A DNA stretch of 64,000 nucleotides from Pegea sp. RAD2-039 (GCA_034620365.1 JAQGEQ010000084.1:1364001-1428000); one strand, 5' to 3'; shown: positions 11,625-24,663, numbered from the stretch's first letter. The notes: a model not told the origin generated them from the sequence alone. Program-made: numbers and translations.

Positions 11625-12684
11625 CTATTTATTTAACACGGGATTAATCAATAAAATTGAATCAGATTCTTTTTTTGAAACAATTTTGTTTAAAACAAGT
11701 CCAAAAAAGGTTTGTAAATTTGGAATAGGGTTTTTAACCTCCATCGGCCAATATTTCCAACCTAAATGAGAAGAACACTTAGGACAAGAACAAATAGACC
11801 AGGAGTATTTAGGAAACCAGTTGTCATTCTTTGAAACCTTTTATAGAAAAAGAAAATTAATATACTATAAAATGCTATTAAAAACAAATATAATCCCTAA
11901 AGATACTTTCCAAAAAAATGTACATATGTAGTTAAGATGTTGTGAATAAATATTTTAGTAGAAACTACTTCAATTAAAAGTTGTTCAATAGTCATACAAA
12001 GTTGTATTTATTGACTTTCAAGTAACTATTTGCTAAAGTTGTTTTAAATATCTATAAGCCTCAATATTAACCTGTTCTTTTGCAGCAAGTGATGCTTCAG
12101 AAACTGTAATCACATCCATCATCGCAAATGAATTGCTTAGAAGTTGAACTAATGCTATAGAACCATCAGGAAAAGTTTTTAATGAGAACTTATAGGAGGA
12201 TTTAGCTAAGATATTTTTGATATCTTTAGTTTTAGCTATAGAATGGCCACATTTTCTGCATAAGATCTCATCTATGAGAATCAAGATCAATTAAAGATCT
12301 AATCTTTCATAATAGAAATTAAAATTTAAATTTACAAATATAATTAGCAAAAAGCAAAAAGTTGGCTCAAAAATTATTAACGTTTACAAAAGTTAATTAA
12401 ACCTTCTAAATTGAAAACAAGTTCAAATAAATAAAAAAATTAAACAAAATTAACACAAATTGCAAAAACTGTAGGAAAATTGTTCTACTTAAATGATGAA
12501 TGTAAACTATTTGCAGGTAAAAGACATATTTCTACTAAATTATATTAATAATTACTATAAGAAAATTAAATTAAAACTCACCACCAGGTTCTTCAAATGC
12601 TTGAACTTTGGTATACTTAAAAGTATTTAAAATGAAATATATATAACCTAAGAATGAAAATATGAATGACACTTGAATGTTCAT
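11625..12684 (-). CDS. Secreted CULT-domain protein (cereblon ligand-binding fold)
   Basis: Three minus-strand exons (12582-12684, 12072-12271, 11625-11837) join in frame to about 171 residues. Exon 1 gives a hydrophobic signal peptide (MNIQVSFIFSFLGYIYFIL...). The remainder is one CULT domain. It has a first zinc knuckle CRKC, then SYKFSLKTFPDGS, a WFPKYSWS segment, the second knuckle CPKC, and SSHLGWKYW. In cereblon the matching region (WFPGYAWT...CASHIGW) supplies the three tryptophans of the thalidomide/cyclic-imide pocket, and all three Trp and all four zinc Cys appear conserved here. Secreted single-domain CULT proteins are a known animal family of unresolved function. There is no Lon-like domain, so this is not cereblon itself and gives no link to CUL4-DDB1. 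The start is the only ATG preceding the signal sequence in phase. Confidence 0.88.
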
Positions 12685-13490
12685 TGTGAAAATGCTGTAA
12701 AGATAGTTTTATAAAATTTACATAATAAACGTGTAGTTTTTAAATTGGTAATTTCCCTAAATTAGATACATTAAATACTTTCTAGTTTAGCTTCTAAGAG
12801 TATTGCTCATTCATTTGATAAAAAGTCTAGTATTTGTTAAAGTGCAAATATTACTCTATAAAAGTAGCTCTCAACTACAGCTCTGACAATCACTTTTTCT
12901 TCAAACATTTGTCTACCTTTGTAGATTTCCATTGAATATTAAATTGTTTTCTTTAATATGATAGTATTAAATATTTTAAATGATATAAATAAACATTAAA
13001 CAATTAGATATTTTATATGATAGTATTACAGTTTCACTATGTTGCAAAAATAATAATCATAGAAGTGCCAAATGGTAGGCGACTTGATTAGAAAAGTTGA
13101 TGTTAAGAGGAAATTTGATAGCTGGTACGATACAATTGTTTACAATAGTTAAAAAGTAGTTTAGAAATGAATACATTTCCACCGAACAGACGGAAAGGTT
13201 GGTTCATACTAATAGTACTTCAATATACAAGAGTCAATTCTTATGATCTTGTTTCAGTGACATGATATCATTATACTTTGCACCTAAAAAGCTATTGGTA
13301 GGATCTTAAACATAACAAACTTATCAAATCTTTAGTATCAACATTAAATTGGATTAAAACAGATTTACTAATTTACTAATAATTTGGTAATGCTTACAGG
13401 ACAATACTTAAGCTTACTAAAAGTTTTAAAAATCTTTTCACGGACATTGCAATAATTAAGGAAGAAAAAATATATTTTTACTTGATGACA
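12685..13490. other. Intergenic, upstream of the CULT gene
   Basis: AT-rich. A patch near 13060-13220 is slightly less AT-rich and may belong to the degenerate transposon that is clearer from 13.5 kb, but I cannot read a conserved protein in it. Confidence 0.35.
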
Positions 13491-13760
13491 TAGAATGGGT
13501 GGTTGATTTAGCATCTATAGTTGACATTATCATACATATTTCACTTTTAAACCACTCAACACAGAAAAAAAGTATTCTGTTAGTTACATGGAGTCATATA
13601 CCATCGTTGTTTGCTTTATTCAAACAAACTTTGGGATTTAAAAGTATAATAAAACTCGCCAATAAAAATATGGTACAATTAAAGACCTTCTTAAAACATG
13701 AAGCCAGATCCAAAACAGACACTTTGTGACTTATCAAATGGTTATTATTAACTTTGCTGA
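13491..13760 (+). mobile_element. hAT-family transposase remnant (ZBED/GTF2IRD2-like)
   Basis: An open stretch reads WVVDLASIVDIIIHISLLN...QLKTFLKHEA. It matches in order the hAT transposase segment usually seen as EWL.DLAFL.DI..HLN.LN..LQGK, then KL.LW..Q, then HFP.L. Stops bound both ends, no DDE core is readable, and I saw no terminal inverted repeats. It is a fossil fragment. Confidence 0.6.
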
Positions 13761-15412
13761 CAAGCTCAAACGTCGTTCAAGTGAGATGAATTCTTTTTAC
13801 TTTCAGTAAAACTATTTTTTATTCTTGTAGCAGTTTTTGCAACTGTTGTTATTCAGCTGTAATTGCTAGATATGCAGTCATTTTTCGAGCTAAAATTAAA
13901 GTTTAAAAGTGAAAATATGCTGGGCTTTTGAATTGGAGTTGTCGAAAGCTCCTTAATTTGAAAACGATTGCTCAAAGAATTCGATTTACATCATATTTAA
14001 TTCGACATACGTGTTTGGAATGATAATGACTCTTTATATAGAACTCTTCAAATTATTAAGGCGACTAACAACAATGGTAAGTATACTAATGATACACGCT
14101 ACTCACAACAGTCTATTACCCAATGATGACAATGTATACGAAAATGATGTTAAACATATTTACGTCAGTGGCGAAATACTTTATTGTTGTACTACAAAAA
14201 AGCTTGATCTTAAAATATCATAGAAAAAGATTACAGCCATGTAGATAAAGGTAACCTTATCTTTGTTGTTATAAGCTTTAACTTTTTCATTGAGCTGATT
14301 GACTTTGTTTATCTTTGTTTATTAGATATAATGACTAGGTATTGACTTCTTGGATAATGAATTATCTACATCTTTAGTGGTTTAGTTTGATACTCAAAGG
14401 GCATTAAATACCAAATTCATGGTCTTCAACAATATTAATGGCTTATGTGTTGTCTTAAAGATGCAAAACCTGGAGGTTTGCCTTAAATATAAAAACTAGA
14501 TTACTTCTTTACAAAAAAATGATAAGGAGAATTTTCGAGTAAAAACCCTTAATTTTTGTATATTATCATGAAACATTTGAGGAAGTCTACCTAAAACCTA
14601 TTACTAAGCTACTTTAAGTGTAATAGTTATCAATAATTTGTCATACTGTAAGCTTAGTCTTAAAATACATCTTACACAGAATGTTTTCAATGTCAGCCAA
14701 CTAAGATTGAAGCAAGAAACTGGAATACCTCTGATGACTAAGGGGTAAAATTTGGAGAAAAAAAACATTTAACAGATGCAAGACTAATTCAGAAAGAGAT
14801 TTAACAGTTTGTAGAGGTCAACAAACACGGGTACAAGCTTATGGCCGAACTTTAAATGTTAGCTCCTCAAATTACGTTAACTAAATAAAAAAAAAGTAAA
14901 TACTTACGTCTTTATTTTTTAACTCTACAAATATTGAATAAGTCGCGATATTTCTAACTCTACTTTATTTATATTTATTCATCCATAAAGTAGTTAAAAT
15001 TTCCCGGTAAAACGAAGTTTCATCTACTGTTTGCTTACCAATTTTTTTAACTTTTTATTATACTCATGTTGATGACATAGTATTGTTTATTTATATTTAA
15101 AATAAATCTTTAGTAATTATTTTTTTAATGCATGTTGTTCCGATTTTTATTTTGGATAGTTGTGTTTTTATGGGTTTGACTATTTTTTATAAAATAGCTT
15201 TTAATCTGTTAATAGATTTCCTTTTAATTATTATCTCACTGATTTGATAAGTATTTATCAATCACTTTTCAATTATATATTCACTAAATCATCAAGTTAT
15301 TTATAAATTATTTAAATTAAATGCATCATTTTTTATTTTAATTGGTTAATTCCCTAGTTCATAAATAACAAATTTTGGTTCATTTTAAAGGTTTATTAGT
15401 ATTTGATTCAAA
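13761..15412. other. Intergenic DNA upstream of RFC4
   Basis: May contain more decayed hAT sequence. The open stretch at 14011-14223 and the less-AT-rich patch at 14690-14880 have no recognisable motif. The RFC4 promoter should lie at the right edge. Confidence 0.4.
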
Positions 15413-17575
15413 ATGCATCCTTTTTTTAAACCTGGAGCTGCTAAATCTTCATCTAAAGAAAGTGAAATAAAAAATGCTTCTAACAAGCCTTGGGTTGAAA
15501 AATAGTAAGTTCTTAAGTGGTATCTTAGTAAAAAATCTTTCAGTTTTTCTATAAATATTTGAATATTTTTCACCTCTACTTCTATAAAATTTTAATGATA
15601 ATTTATATTTTAGATGACTTGTACATTTTGTGTTAGATTTTGTGAATGGCTTTTTATTTTGCATTTTATAAAAAGTTTATCAATTTAAGTACTTTTGATT
15701 AACTATCTGATAGTTAATATAACTAGAAGTTATAGATATATAAATTCTATCAAAAATTATAAATATTATTTGTTGTGATTGCCAACTTATTAAATATAAA
15801 AAGTTATTATCCAATTCTTAGAGTATGTAAAAGCTATTTAAGATTATTTTTTAAGATAAATTTTCTATTGATAAATCTCATTTGTTTTAAAAACTAATTT
15901 TTATTTAGTCGCCCTAAATCTGTAGATGATGTTGCTCATCAAGATGAAGTAGTTTCAGTGCTGAAAAAGTCCTTGACTGATTCTAATGTGAGTTACTTAA
16001 GAAAAGAAACTTGTATAATTTTGATCAACCTTTCATTTATTCTCTTTTAGCTCCAAAACTTGTTATTTTATGGACCTCCTGGTACTGGTAAAACGTCAAC
16101 AATTTTAGCTTTAGCCCACGAACTTTATGGCAACCAGCTTTTTAAAGGTATTTAAAAAAGTTTAAATCAGGATCTTATGGTTGTAAGGTTTTCCAAATAA
16201 CCAAATAAAATAAATGAAATTAACAGAAGTTATTTATTTACTTAAATATACCTAAAAGTTTGAGTATTTTAAAATGTTATAAAAATCTTTCTAATTAATC
16301 AAATAATTCTTTAATAGAACGTGTCCTTGAACTAAATGCATCTGATGAGCGTGGTATTGCTGTTGTTCGAGAAAAGATAAAAAACTTTTCCCAGTTAACA
16401 GCTAGTAGCAAAAGAAATGAGTAAGCTATAGAGTTTTTTAATATTTTTTTGAAATTGTATTAAACTACTCGTCATGGTGTTTTATTTTGAACTTGTATAT
16501 ATATCAAACTTCAGTTGTTATCTTCAACAGTGGTAAAGCCTGTCCACCTTTCAAGCTTGTAATTCTTGACGAAGCAGATTCCATGACTAAAGCTTCACAA
16601 GAAGCGCTTCGTAGAACCATGGAAAAGCAGACAAGGACGACTCGTTTTTGTCTTATTTGTAATTATGTCACAAGGTATTTGTATTTTATCACATATATTT
16701 GTAATTAGAATAATATTTCGCAGAATTATTGCTCCTATAACTTCAAGATGCTCACAATTTCGCTTCAAACCTCTTTCTGTAGAAGATCAAAAAAAAAGAC
16801 TATCGTTTGTTTGTGATAAAGAGGAAGTTCAGATTGCAGATGATGTATTTGATTAATTTCAGTATTAGTTCAAGTTCTCACCACTTCTAATATTTTATAG
16901 GCTTTGCACAGTTTAATCGTCTGTTCAGAAGGTGACTTACGTAAGTCGATGACATTTTTGCAAACTGCTCATAAGATGAAAGGAAAAGAGAAAATTAACC
17001 AATCTGATATATTGGAGATAACAGGGGTAATTTTAAATATATTTGATTGAAAATCATTCATAGTGCAGTTGCAGTAACTTGATAAACGTTTATGCTAATT
17101 ACCACATTCGTAATTTGATGATAACTTTTGATTTCAGGTGATTAATGATGAAGTGATAAAAAACTTATTGAAAAGTTGTTCTTCAAACTCTTACGATCTC
17201 ATAAAAGAAAATGTCTCTAATATTATTAAGGAAGGATATGCTGGTGAATAATCTTAATTCTGTTAAACTTATTTAGAGAATAATAACTAAAAAAGTTTCT
17301 TTTTTGTCAATTATTTTACAGCTTCTCAAGTCATATCACAAATTCATGATGAAATTGTTTCAATGTCATTATCAGATGAAAAGAAAAGTACAATCATGGA
17401 GTGTATTGCAGTATGTATTTCAATTGCTAATTATTTAAAAGTTTTTAATTTTGCTTTGACTTAATCTCTATATTACTTGCAGATAAACGACAAGCAGTTG
17501 TTAGATGGTGCTGATGAGTATCTTCAATTGATGAGTCTTGCTACTAACATCCAGCAGCAAGTCACGGCCATGTAG
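15413..17575 (+). CDS. RFC4: Replication factor C subunit 4 (clamp loader)
   Basis: An AAA+ subunit of the RFC complex that loads PCNA onto primed DNA in the nucleus. Ten phase-consistent exons give about 349 residues (human 363): 15413-15504, 15909-15987, 16051-16147, 16318-16420, 16531-16674, 16724-16844, 16901-17026, 17138-17243, 17322-17410 and 17483-17575. The order is PWVEKYRPK, Walker [10 protein letters not shown], the [10 protein letters not shown] box, Walker B ILDEADSM, the arginine-finger region ITSRC, FRFKPLS, then EGDLRK (sensor 2), then the C-terminal collar ending QVTAM. The VREK...NF spacing and a C-terminus beginning with VIND favour RFC4 over RFC2 or RFC5. The ATG opens MHPFFKPG, comparable with the MQAFLKG of RFC4. 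An AATAAA follows at 17623. Confidence 0.97.
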
Positions 17576-17622
17576 TGAAATATGTTTAAAAAATAGCTTT
17601 TGTGTTTTATTTGTGTATATTA

Positions 17623-17628
17623 AATAAA
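17623..17628 (+). terminator. Poly(A) signal of RFC4
   Basis: AATAAA about 50 bases after the RFC4 stop, followed by a T-rich stretch typical of a downstream element. Confidence 0.6.
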
Positions 17629-18056
17629 GTTTTTAGTTTTCAATTAAATTTTGTTCAAACAGATATGAGCAAATTGAATATTTTATTCTTAAAAAAAAAT
17701 AACGATAATAATTTGTTACACGAAAAATGATCACTGAAAAAAGTTATATTTTTATTAAATCACATTCTCTATGCTACTATCTCGCAAATGAAGTTATCAA
17801 ATGCATCAACTGTTTATTTTCATGGCCTTCTTCAGAAGATGCCCAGTAAGAAAAGTTAGTCTTTACTCTATGTGATTGGAAACTTCCATTTTCAAACACT
17901 AGCATCTGTAGTAAATTGAGATTATTAAAATATCAACTTCCTGCTTCATATAATCTCACCAAATCCGTGTTTTTACTCTTCTCTCTGTTAACATTCATTC
18001 CAATTACTCTGAGATTAATCTTAGTTTTTAGATGATCGTTTTAAAGATTTTACTTC
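17629..18056. other. Convergent 3' gap between RFC4 and DYNC2I1
   Basis: About 430 bases between two gene ends facing each other. It probably holds the DYNC2I1 3' UTR on the minus strand. No other feature seen. Confidence 0.4.
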
Positions 18057-21000
18057 TTACTTCTTTTCAACTTTATCGCTTACAACTGGTGAAGAATCAA
18101 TCGCCATCAGATCAAAAGTATGAAGATAACTGTTTGAATCCAGAGCAAAATAGACAGAAGAGCGACAATTGGACCAATCACAGTTAAGTATTCGAGATGC
18201 ATCTAAATTCCAAGACATAATAGAAGCAGCTGTAGACACTTAATGTGAATAAAAACTAATTTTATAAAAGATTTGCTGACATGAATTAGTATTGAACATT
18301 GCTACCGATCCATCACTATAACCAATTATCATTAGTGAAGGAATAAAAGGATTAAATGAGATGCAAGTCACTTCAGATAAGCTCATGCTAGTTGGGTGAT
18401 AATATGTCCTCAACTTTTTACTGCGAGTCCTACTTCTAACTTCACTCTTTAAATAAGTTAAGGCGTAATAAATTTGCTATAAATATAATTTGAAAACTTA
18501 CTATGTCTGTTCCTATAAAAAATGTGCTCGAATCTGGACAGATAGCGTAAGTTGCTACAATCTCGTTATCAGAGGAACTGAATTCAACAAATAAATGAGA
18601 TAAAATTAAAATTCCGGAAAATTAAACCTGTAGGTGGCTGTGGATGTACTTTTCATAAGCTTTATCTTTGCACAAGGAGCAAGACCGATATCTTCATCTA
18701 CAGATGAGAGAGTTTCTGTGACAACCTTAAAACCAATAAAATTTGAGTAGAAAATAATTTTTGGTTTCAACTTTTATTAACAAATAAGCTAACCCAAATA
18801 CACAAGTGTCCTTGTTCATCAACACTAAATATTTGATTCGATTTATTAAAATTTCCCACACATGAAACTGAAACTATCGGGCTTGTATGTGAAGCCTTTA
18901 TCCAACCTTTATCCAAGGGATAATATTTAATTTTGAAGAAGTAATCTCAAAAAACACACCTGTAGTATATGTAGGATGACGGAGTACATTATAACTTGAT
19001 TTATCTGTATGTATAATCGAATGCATACTTGCTGGTTCATTTAGGTCATAAGCCAAAATACAACCTACATTCTAAATAAAAGTATGTTTTTTACCATAAT
19101 ACTAAATTGATTAAACAATAATATCAGAAAAATTTACCAAAATGAGTGAGCTTTTTAATAAATATGATTATTAATGACTTACTGTGCCAACAAACACCAT
19201 TTCATGTTTGTAGTTTGTGTAGCAACAAACTGTTGGAACTCCATCACATAAAAGAACTCTGCATTAATCAAAAATAATAAATTAATCATTATCTAAAAAT
19301 ATTATTTCAATTTGAACTATTGAAATGAAATATTTTTTCCAACTAAATTAGATAAAAATTGAATTATAACTTTTCGGGTTTTTCTTGATCAGTAGATTTC
19401 CAAATTGTTATTAGGCCATTTTTGCTAATTTTTTGTTCATTCTTTTCTAGTTGAGGAGTTAGAGCAACAATAAGAACACCATCCAGATAATCACAGAAAC
19501 ATACTTGTCTATCTGCTCAATAAGACATTATAATAAGATAAAAAATAGATTTCGCTAGAACGAATATTGTCACCTTGTAGGTAACTTTCTTTATTATTCT
19601 TGTTGTTGTATTTTAAATAATTTTCACAACTTCGCAATCGACTTTTTTGGCCATTTGTTGGAACACCCCAAACGGTTGATTCATTCATCATTATTTCGAC
19701 AAGTCGCGAAGAATAATGAATAAAACTGATAAAGTCTTCGCCATCTCCACCAAAAAGCGATTTAATCATGGCTTCAAAATAACTTTAATTTGAAAAACAT
19801 AATTTATCAAAATAAATTGTACCTCCACTTGCTACAGCGCCCTCTTGTGGATGTTGAGACCATTTTTCAACAACTTCAATTTCCTCAGTTTGAATATCAA
19901 CATTTAAAGCATCATCATTACACTGAGAAGCAATCTAAATTGGGACTTTTTTACTTACATCTTGTAAGATTTAATGATAGATTTGATTAGTCTACCTGCC
20001 GAGTGTTGTAAGAACCAAAGTTTTTGATGTAAAATCCATATTCAGTGATTGGTTTAAGCTCAAATAGATCAAAAGAGACCACATCAAGCTGGATTAGAGA
20101 CACCAAATCGTTTTTACGTTTCCTAAAAAGTTAGTATTGGTCATAATAAGTTTTCAAGATTCATATTTTCAATTTACATCATTTTTTCCTCCAATAAATT
20201 GAAGGGTTTCTTTTTGGAATTTATTTTAGAAAAGTTGATAGTTGACGTGAAATTATAAGGAGAGTAGCTGGCTGCATCTGAAGACTTTTCTTCATCAGAA
20301 TCCTAGAAAGATTTTTCACAAAAAGTATTGATAAGATAGAAGTAAATAATATAAACTATTTCAATCAAACTTGATTTACTTTTGAATACTTTAAACTTGA
20401 GTTTGCAATTTGTTCATTTTCTTGGTTGATAGCTCGAATCACTGCATTCATTTCTGATAATGGCTTTTTAGTATCTCCGATCTAAATTTAATTAAACTAT
20501 CAGTGAAAGTTTGTAGAATATTAAGAGCTAGTCTAATTAATAATCTAGAAAATCATTGAAGTCAACTTAGTTCGTACTTCATCTTCAGGAATGTCTTCAT
20601 CAAAGTCATCTTCATAATCTTCAAATTCATCATCATCATAGTTGTATTCATCTTCTGCCTGGTTTTTTCACCGTTAACAGCAATTTACAGATGAAATTGT
20701 TTAAGAAACTCACTTCAATATTTTCTTCTTGACCCTTATTGCTACAAAAATTAAAGATTAAGTTTTTTACTCGATAAAAAGATGTATTCTTACAAGCTTA
20801 AGGCTTAATTATAAAAATTATATTGATTGAATGATAATCACTTAAAGAATAGATCAAAACTATTAATAAAATATAAAAATGTTCAAAGCTGCTTTATTTA
20901 CAATTTACAATGCTCAACTTATGATAAAATGGAATATTATTATTTCAACTTACTCTGGCACTATAGCTGCATTAATTTCTTTCTGAAAATTTATTTTATT

Positions 21001-22792
21001 GATTAATAAATCAGTCAGAATTATTGTTTATACATGCAGTCTCAAACACAAACTCACTTTGGCAAATGCATCATCTATTTCTCTGCAAATATAAAATCAT
21101 TGGTTTGATTTTAACTTATGCTTAAAGTATCAAAAATTTCATCAGTAATAAAAGCTACAGAAATATAGATGAAATGAAATTGTTAATCACTTTGCTGTAA
21201 CTTCGCTAGATTCATCCACGTTTCTTATAGGTTGAACCTTTTTATTGTCTCTTTTATAATCACCATCACTTTGATAATTATTGCGACGATCTCTGCTTTC
21301 ATGTTTAGCCTCATTTTCATCTTTTCTTCTACGTTCACGTTCTTCATCTTTTCTTCTACGTTCACGTTCTTCATCTTTTCTTTTCCTACGTTCAGGGTCT
21401 TCATCTTTTTGTCTTCTACGTTCACGTTCTTCTTCTTTTCTCTTTCTACGTTCTGGATCTTCATCTTTTAGTCTTCTACGTTCAGGGTCTTCTTCTTTTC
21501 TCTTCCTACGTTCAGGGTCTTCTTCTTTTCTCTTTCTACGTTCAGGGTCTTCTTCTTTTTTCTTTCTGCGTTCTGGATCTTCATCTTTTTGTCTTCTACG
21601 TTCACGTTCTTCTTCTTTTCTCTTCCTACGTTCAGGGTCTTCTTCTTTTCTATTCCTACGTTCAGGGTCTTCTTCTTTTCTCTTTCTACGTTCAGGGTCT
21701 TCTTCTTTTCTCTTTCTACGTTCTGGATCTTCATCTTTTAGTCTTCTTCGTTCACGTTCTTCTTCTTTTCTCTTTCTACGTTCTGGATCTTCATCTTTTA
21801 GTCTTCTACGTTCACGTTCTTCATCTTTTCTCTTTCTACGTTCTGGTTCTTCATCTTTTTGTCTTCTAGGTTCATGTTCTTTTTTCTTTTTATGTTCACG
21901 TTCTTCATCTCTTAATCTTCTATGATCACGTTCCCCTTCTTTCTTTTTCCTACTTTCGTGATCTTCATTTTTTTTCCTTCTACCTTCGGATTCTTCATTT
22001 TTTAGTTTCTTGCGTTCACGATCTTCTTCTCTTCTCTTTCTACGTTCGGAATCTTCATCTTTCGGTCTTCTAAATTTTATGTGAAAAAATATGATGACAC
22101 TAAATATTTATCACCATAAAATTGTAAAGAATAGAAACTCAAAATTACTTTTTTAAATTTTCTTCTTTTATTTTGTTCATTGGACTATATTTAGATGACA
22201 ATTTCTTAAAATAGAATATAAAAATTAGTTATTTCAGAAATCCAACATTTTCAAAAATTACTTTTTCTCTGTGTTTTGATGATGAAAGTTTAACTTTTTC
22301 TTTATCTGTGTCTGAAGAAATAAAAAACATTTTTGCTACACTAATCATTTCACTAAAATCATACACTAAAAAGATAAAATTTATAAAACATGAAAAAGTT
22401 GTAATCATTGCTTTTAAGTGATACATTTTCTATATAAATAATCTTAATGAGTTTTAATATCAAATAAGATATCAATTAATTACTTAGCGTGAAACTTAAC
22501 TAAGATAAATGATCTTTAGGAAGAAACTTTTACCTTTTCTTAAAACCTGTGTCAGCTCTTCTGCAGTCCAAGTATCTGCTTTCGATTTCTATAAGGAAGA
22601 ATATATTTAAGTAACAAAATGAAAAAGTTTTTTTAATAATTATAGTTTAAAACAAAAATTAAGAAGCTATTTTACATTTATTTAGAATCATAAATATACT
22701 TAAACATTTAAAAACTTAATAACAAAAAATTGTCAATAGTAAGTGAGTGAATGCAAATATTTATTTTTTTAAAGTGTGTTTACCTCATTCAT
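18057..22792 (-). CDS. DYNC2I1: Dynein-2 intermediate chain 1 (WDR60)
   Basis: Intermediate chain of dynein-2, the motor for retrograde intraflagellar transport in cilia. Twenty-two minus-strand exons join in frame to about 946 residues (human 1066), from ATG at 22790-22792 to TAA at 18057-18059. The N-terminal [14 protein letters not shown] (exon 22534-22588) matches the DTW.A.DLR opening of WDR60. The 879-base exon 21191-22069 encodes a long Arg/Glu/Asp/Lys-rich repeat region. Later exons give FEDYEDDF (20578-20658), [12 protein letters not shown] (20380-20481), [16 protein letters not shown] (19996-20122) and [17 protein letters not shown] (19823-19934). These are all hallmark WDR60 segments. 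From 19.5 kb to the stop are WD-type blades such as [13 protein letters not shown] and [12 protein letters not shown]. The final exon boundary (18238 or a few bases lower) is ambiguous. Confidence 0.95.
21318..22068 (-). repeat. Coding 30-bp minisatellite in DYNC2I1
   Basis: About 24 tandem units of 30 bases; the 12 in 21481-21840 are nearly perfect. On the coding strand each unit reads 10 residues of the type [10 protein letters not shown], alternating with [10 protein letters not shown] and [10 protein letters not shown] variants. Units become more diverged toward the N-terminal end (21890-22068). All three minus frames are largely open here because the unit is a multiple of three and lacks stops. 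The frame used is the one that joins the flanking WDR60 exons. Confidence 0.93.
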
Positions 22793-23829
22793 GATTCCAT
22801 TAAAATATAAGCAACTTAATGATTAAATTAATCTCTACAAAATCACCAAATAAAAAGTTGAGTCATGAAAAAACTTTCCGAACTTAATTGCTATATAATA
22901 TTGTTTTAAATGGCAAAAAATATACACTTTGTAATTCGTTTTAAATATTTAACCTACTTTGCTATAAATCTATTAAAAATACTACACACTACCAACAAAG
23001 TAGGTACATCATTGTCCCCCAGCTAAGAGTTTCCTAAGCACCCTAAATCACGAAGTGCAAGTTTTCAAAGTTTAATTTTGAATGACAAAGTATATAATTA
23101 AATCAAATAGTTGTTTGCTAAATTTTTGTACTTCAGTAAGATTCAGTCTACACAGTTTCTCTTATTGCTCTACAAAGGTCATGCACATGTACTTATTAAT
23201 TTGCATAACTATTTACTATGAGATATAAAACTACTTATTACATAACAAGTGTACATTAAAAAGTTTTTATTTTAAGCATCATAATATAAAGTTTAACATT
23301 TTCAATCAATTGAAAAAACTGCCTAATTTTTATTCAGTTCATCTTTCTGTGGCCACTAAAAAACAAAATAGAAACTGTGATATTAGTAAACACCTTCTTA
23401 ACTTTTGCCGTACTTTTTGACATCTCACTAAACAATTATCAGTTCTTTGTTTATAATATATGATAAATATTCTTTTGTTTTCTGAACTAGTACCTAAATT
23501 ATTTACAAGTTTACTAATTTCAAGCGTTTAACTATTTCTAGCTGTAAATAATGTTTTGATCTATTTTGGCTTTTACATATAAATTAAATCTTTAGGCTTA
23601 ATGTAAACCTTGCTTTTGCTAAAAGTTTTTATGGTGATATAAACGCTGATTTTTATCAAATACAAAAAGGAACCAAACCATGAAATTTTTTATTAGTCTA
23701 CTTTGTCATATGTGACTTGTGTCGATTATCAACACATCTTTCTTGTATAACACATTGTAAAGTATATCTCAACAGCAACAAAAAGCTTTAATATGAGATT
23801 AATAGTTAGACATAATTAATGACTGGGAC
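22793..23829. other. Divergent intergenic region between DYNC2I1 and SREK1IP1
   Basis: Left part of a 1.9-kb head-to-head gap. AT-rich with no gene seen. The DYNC2I1 promoter should be at its left edge. Confidence 0.4.
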
Positions 23830-24160
23830 ATAAGAGTATAATTAATGTACAGTATGCTAGGCAAGCAAAGGCTGCTTCAGGCACGACAATTAAATAGACA
23901 ACGGACGGATTAGAAAGGATCTTTTGTATGGGGAGCTATCTAATGGCAAACTCAACATCGATCTTCCCTGCCTCAGTTTTGAAGATACGTATAGGCGCGA
24001 TATGCAATCGCTTAACATCAATACCAGCAGCTGGGAAAATATCGCAACAGATCGCTCCTACTTTGCAAAGAACTGAAAGAAAGAGAAGAAAGATTATCAA
24101 GACATCCCGCATGGCCGTTCTCGGACGAAGCAGTTGTGAATTTAACATGACAAATAGATT
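23830..24160 (+). mobile_element. 3' fragment of the same LINE family
   Basis: Reads KDLLYGEL.NGK...LPCLSFEDTYRRDMQSLNINTSSWENIATDRS in a broken plus-strand frame. This is the C-terminal tail of LINE polyproteins. It aligns with 2396-2690, including the shared GCCGTTCTCG-type 3' end. It is 5'-truncated and has stops. Confidence 0.8.
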
Positions 24161-24663
24161 TAGAATTTATATATAAATAAAATAAAGTCAATATATGCAA
24201 CTTTCATCGCCAATAATTATTCTATAAGCACAAAGCCTGATCTATATGACTCAAATATTTTTTCAAATGGGATTAAAACTTTTTGAAAGCCTTTTATTTT
24301 AATCACTTAAACAAATCAAATGCTATTGTAGCTATTTTTGAAATAGAAGATGGTTAATGGGCGAAATATGCAACTTTTTATGCTCATACTAGATTAGAAT
24401 TCAAAATTAGAATATTTTATGCCTCTTAAGCATTAGTGCTACTGGTGTAAATTTTGTTTATAATTATCTTTAGATCTTGTAAATTAGTATAATTTTTTTA
24501 TTTTTAAGTAATTTTATTTAACTTTGTGATAGTAATATTTATATCATTTATTTCAAATACCAATTTAATTACTAAAAAATGTTTATAAAACTTTAAAACT
24601 ATTTTTCAGAATATAGTTTTATTCCATTTGTATAAAGTTTATAAAACATTTATTCTCTTTATC
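24161..24663. other. Upstream region of the SREK1IP1-like gene
   Basis: AT-rich with no separate gene. It should hold the promoter and 5' UTR of the gene at 24664. Confidence 0.4.

Noticed and set aside
21225-21925. Long open frames on both strands (Ser/Phe/Leu-rich on plus; REKKKTLNV-type on minus)
   Set aside because: They are other frames of the 30-bp DYNC2I1 minisatellite. Only the RKEEDPERR frame joins the flanking exons.
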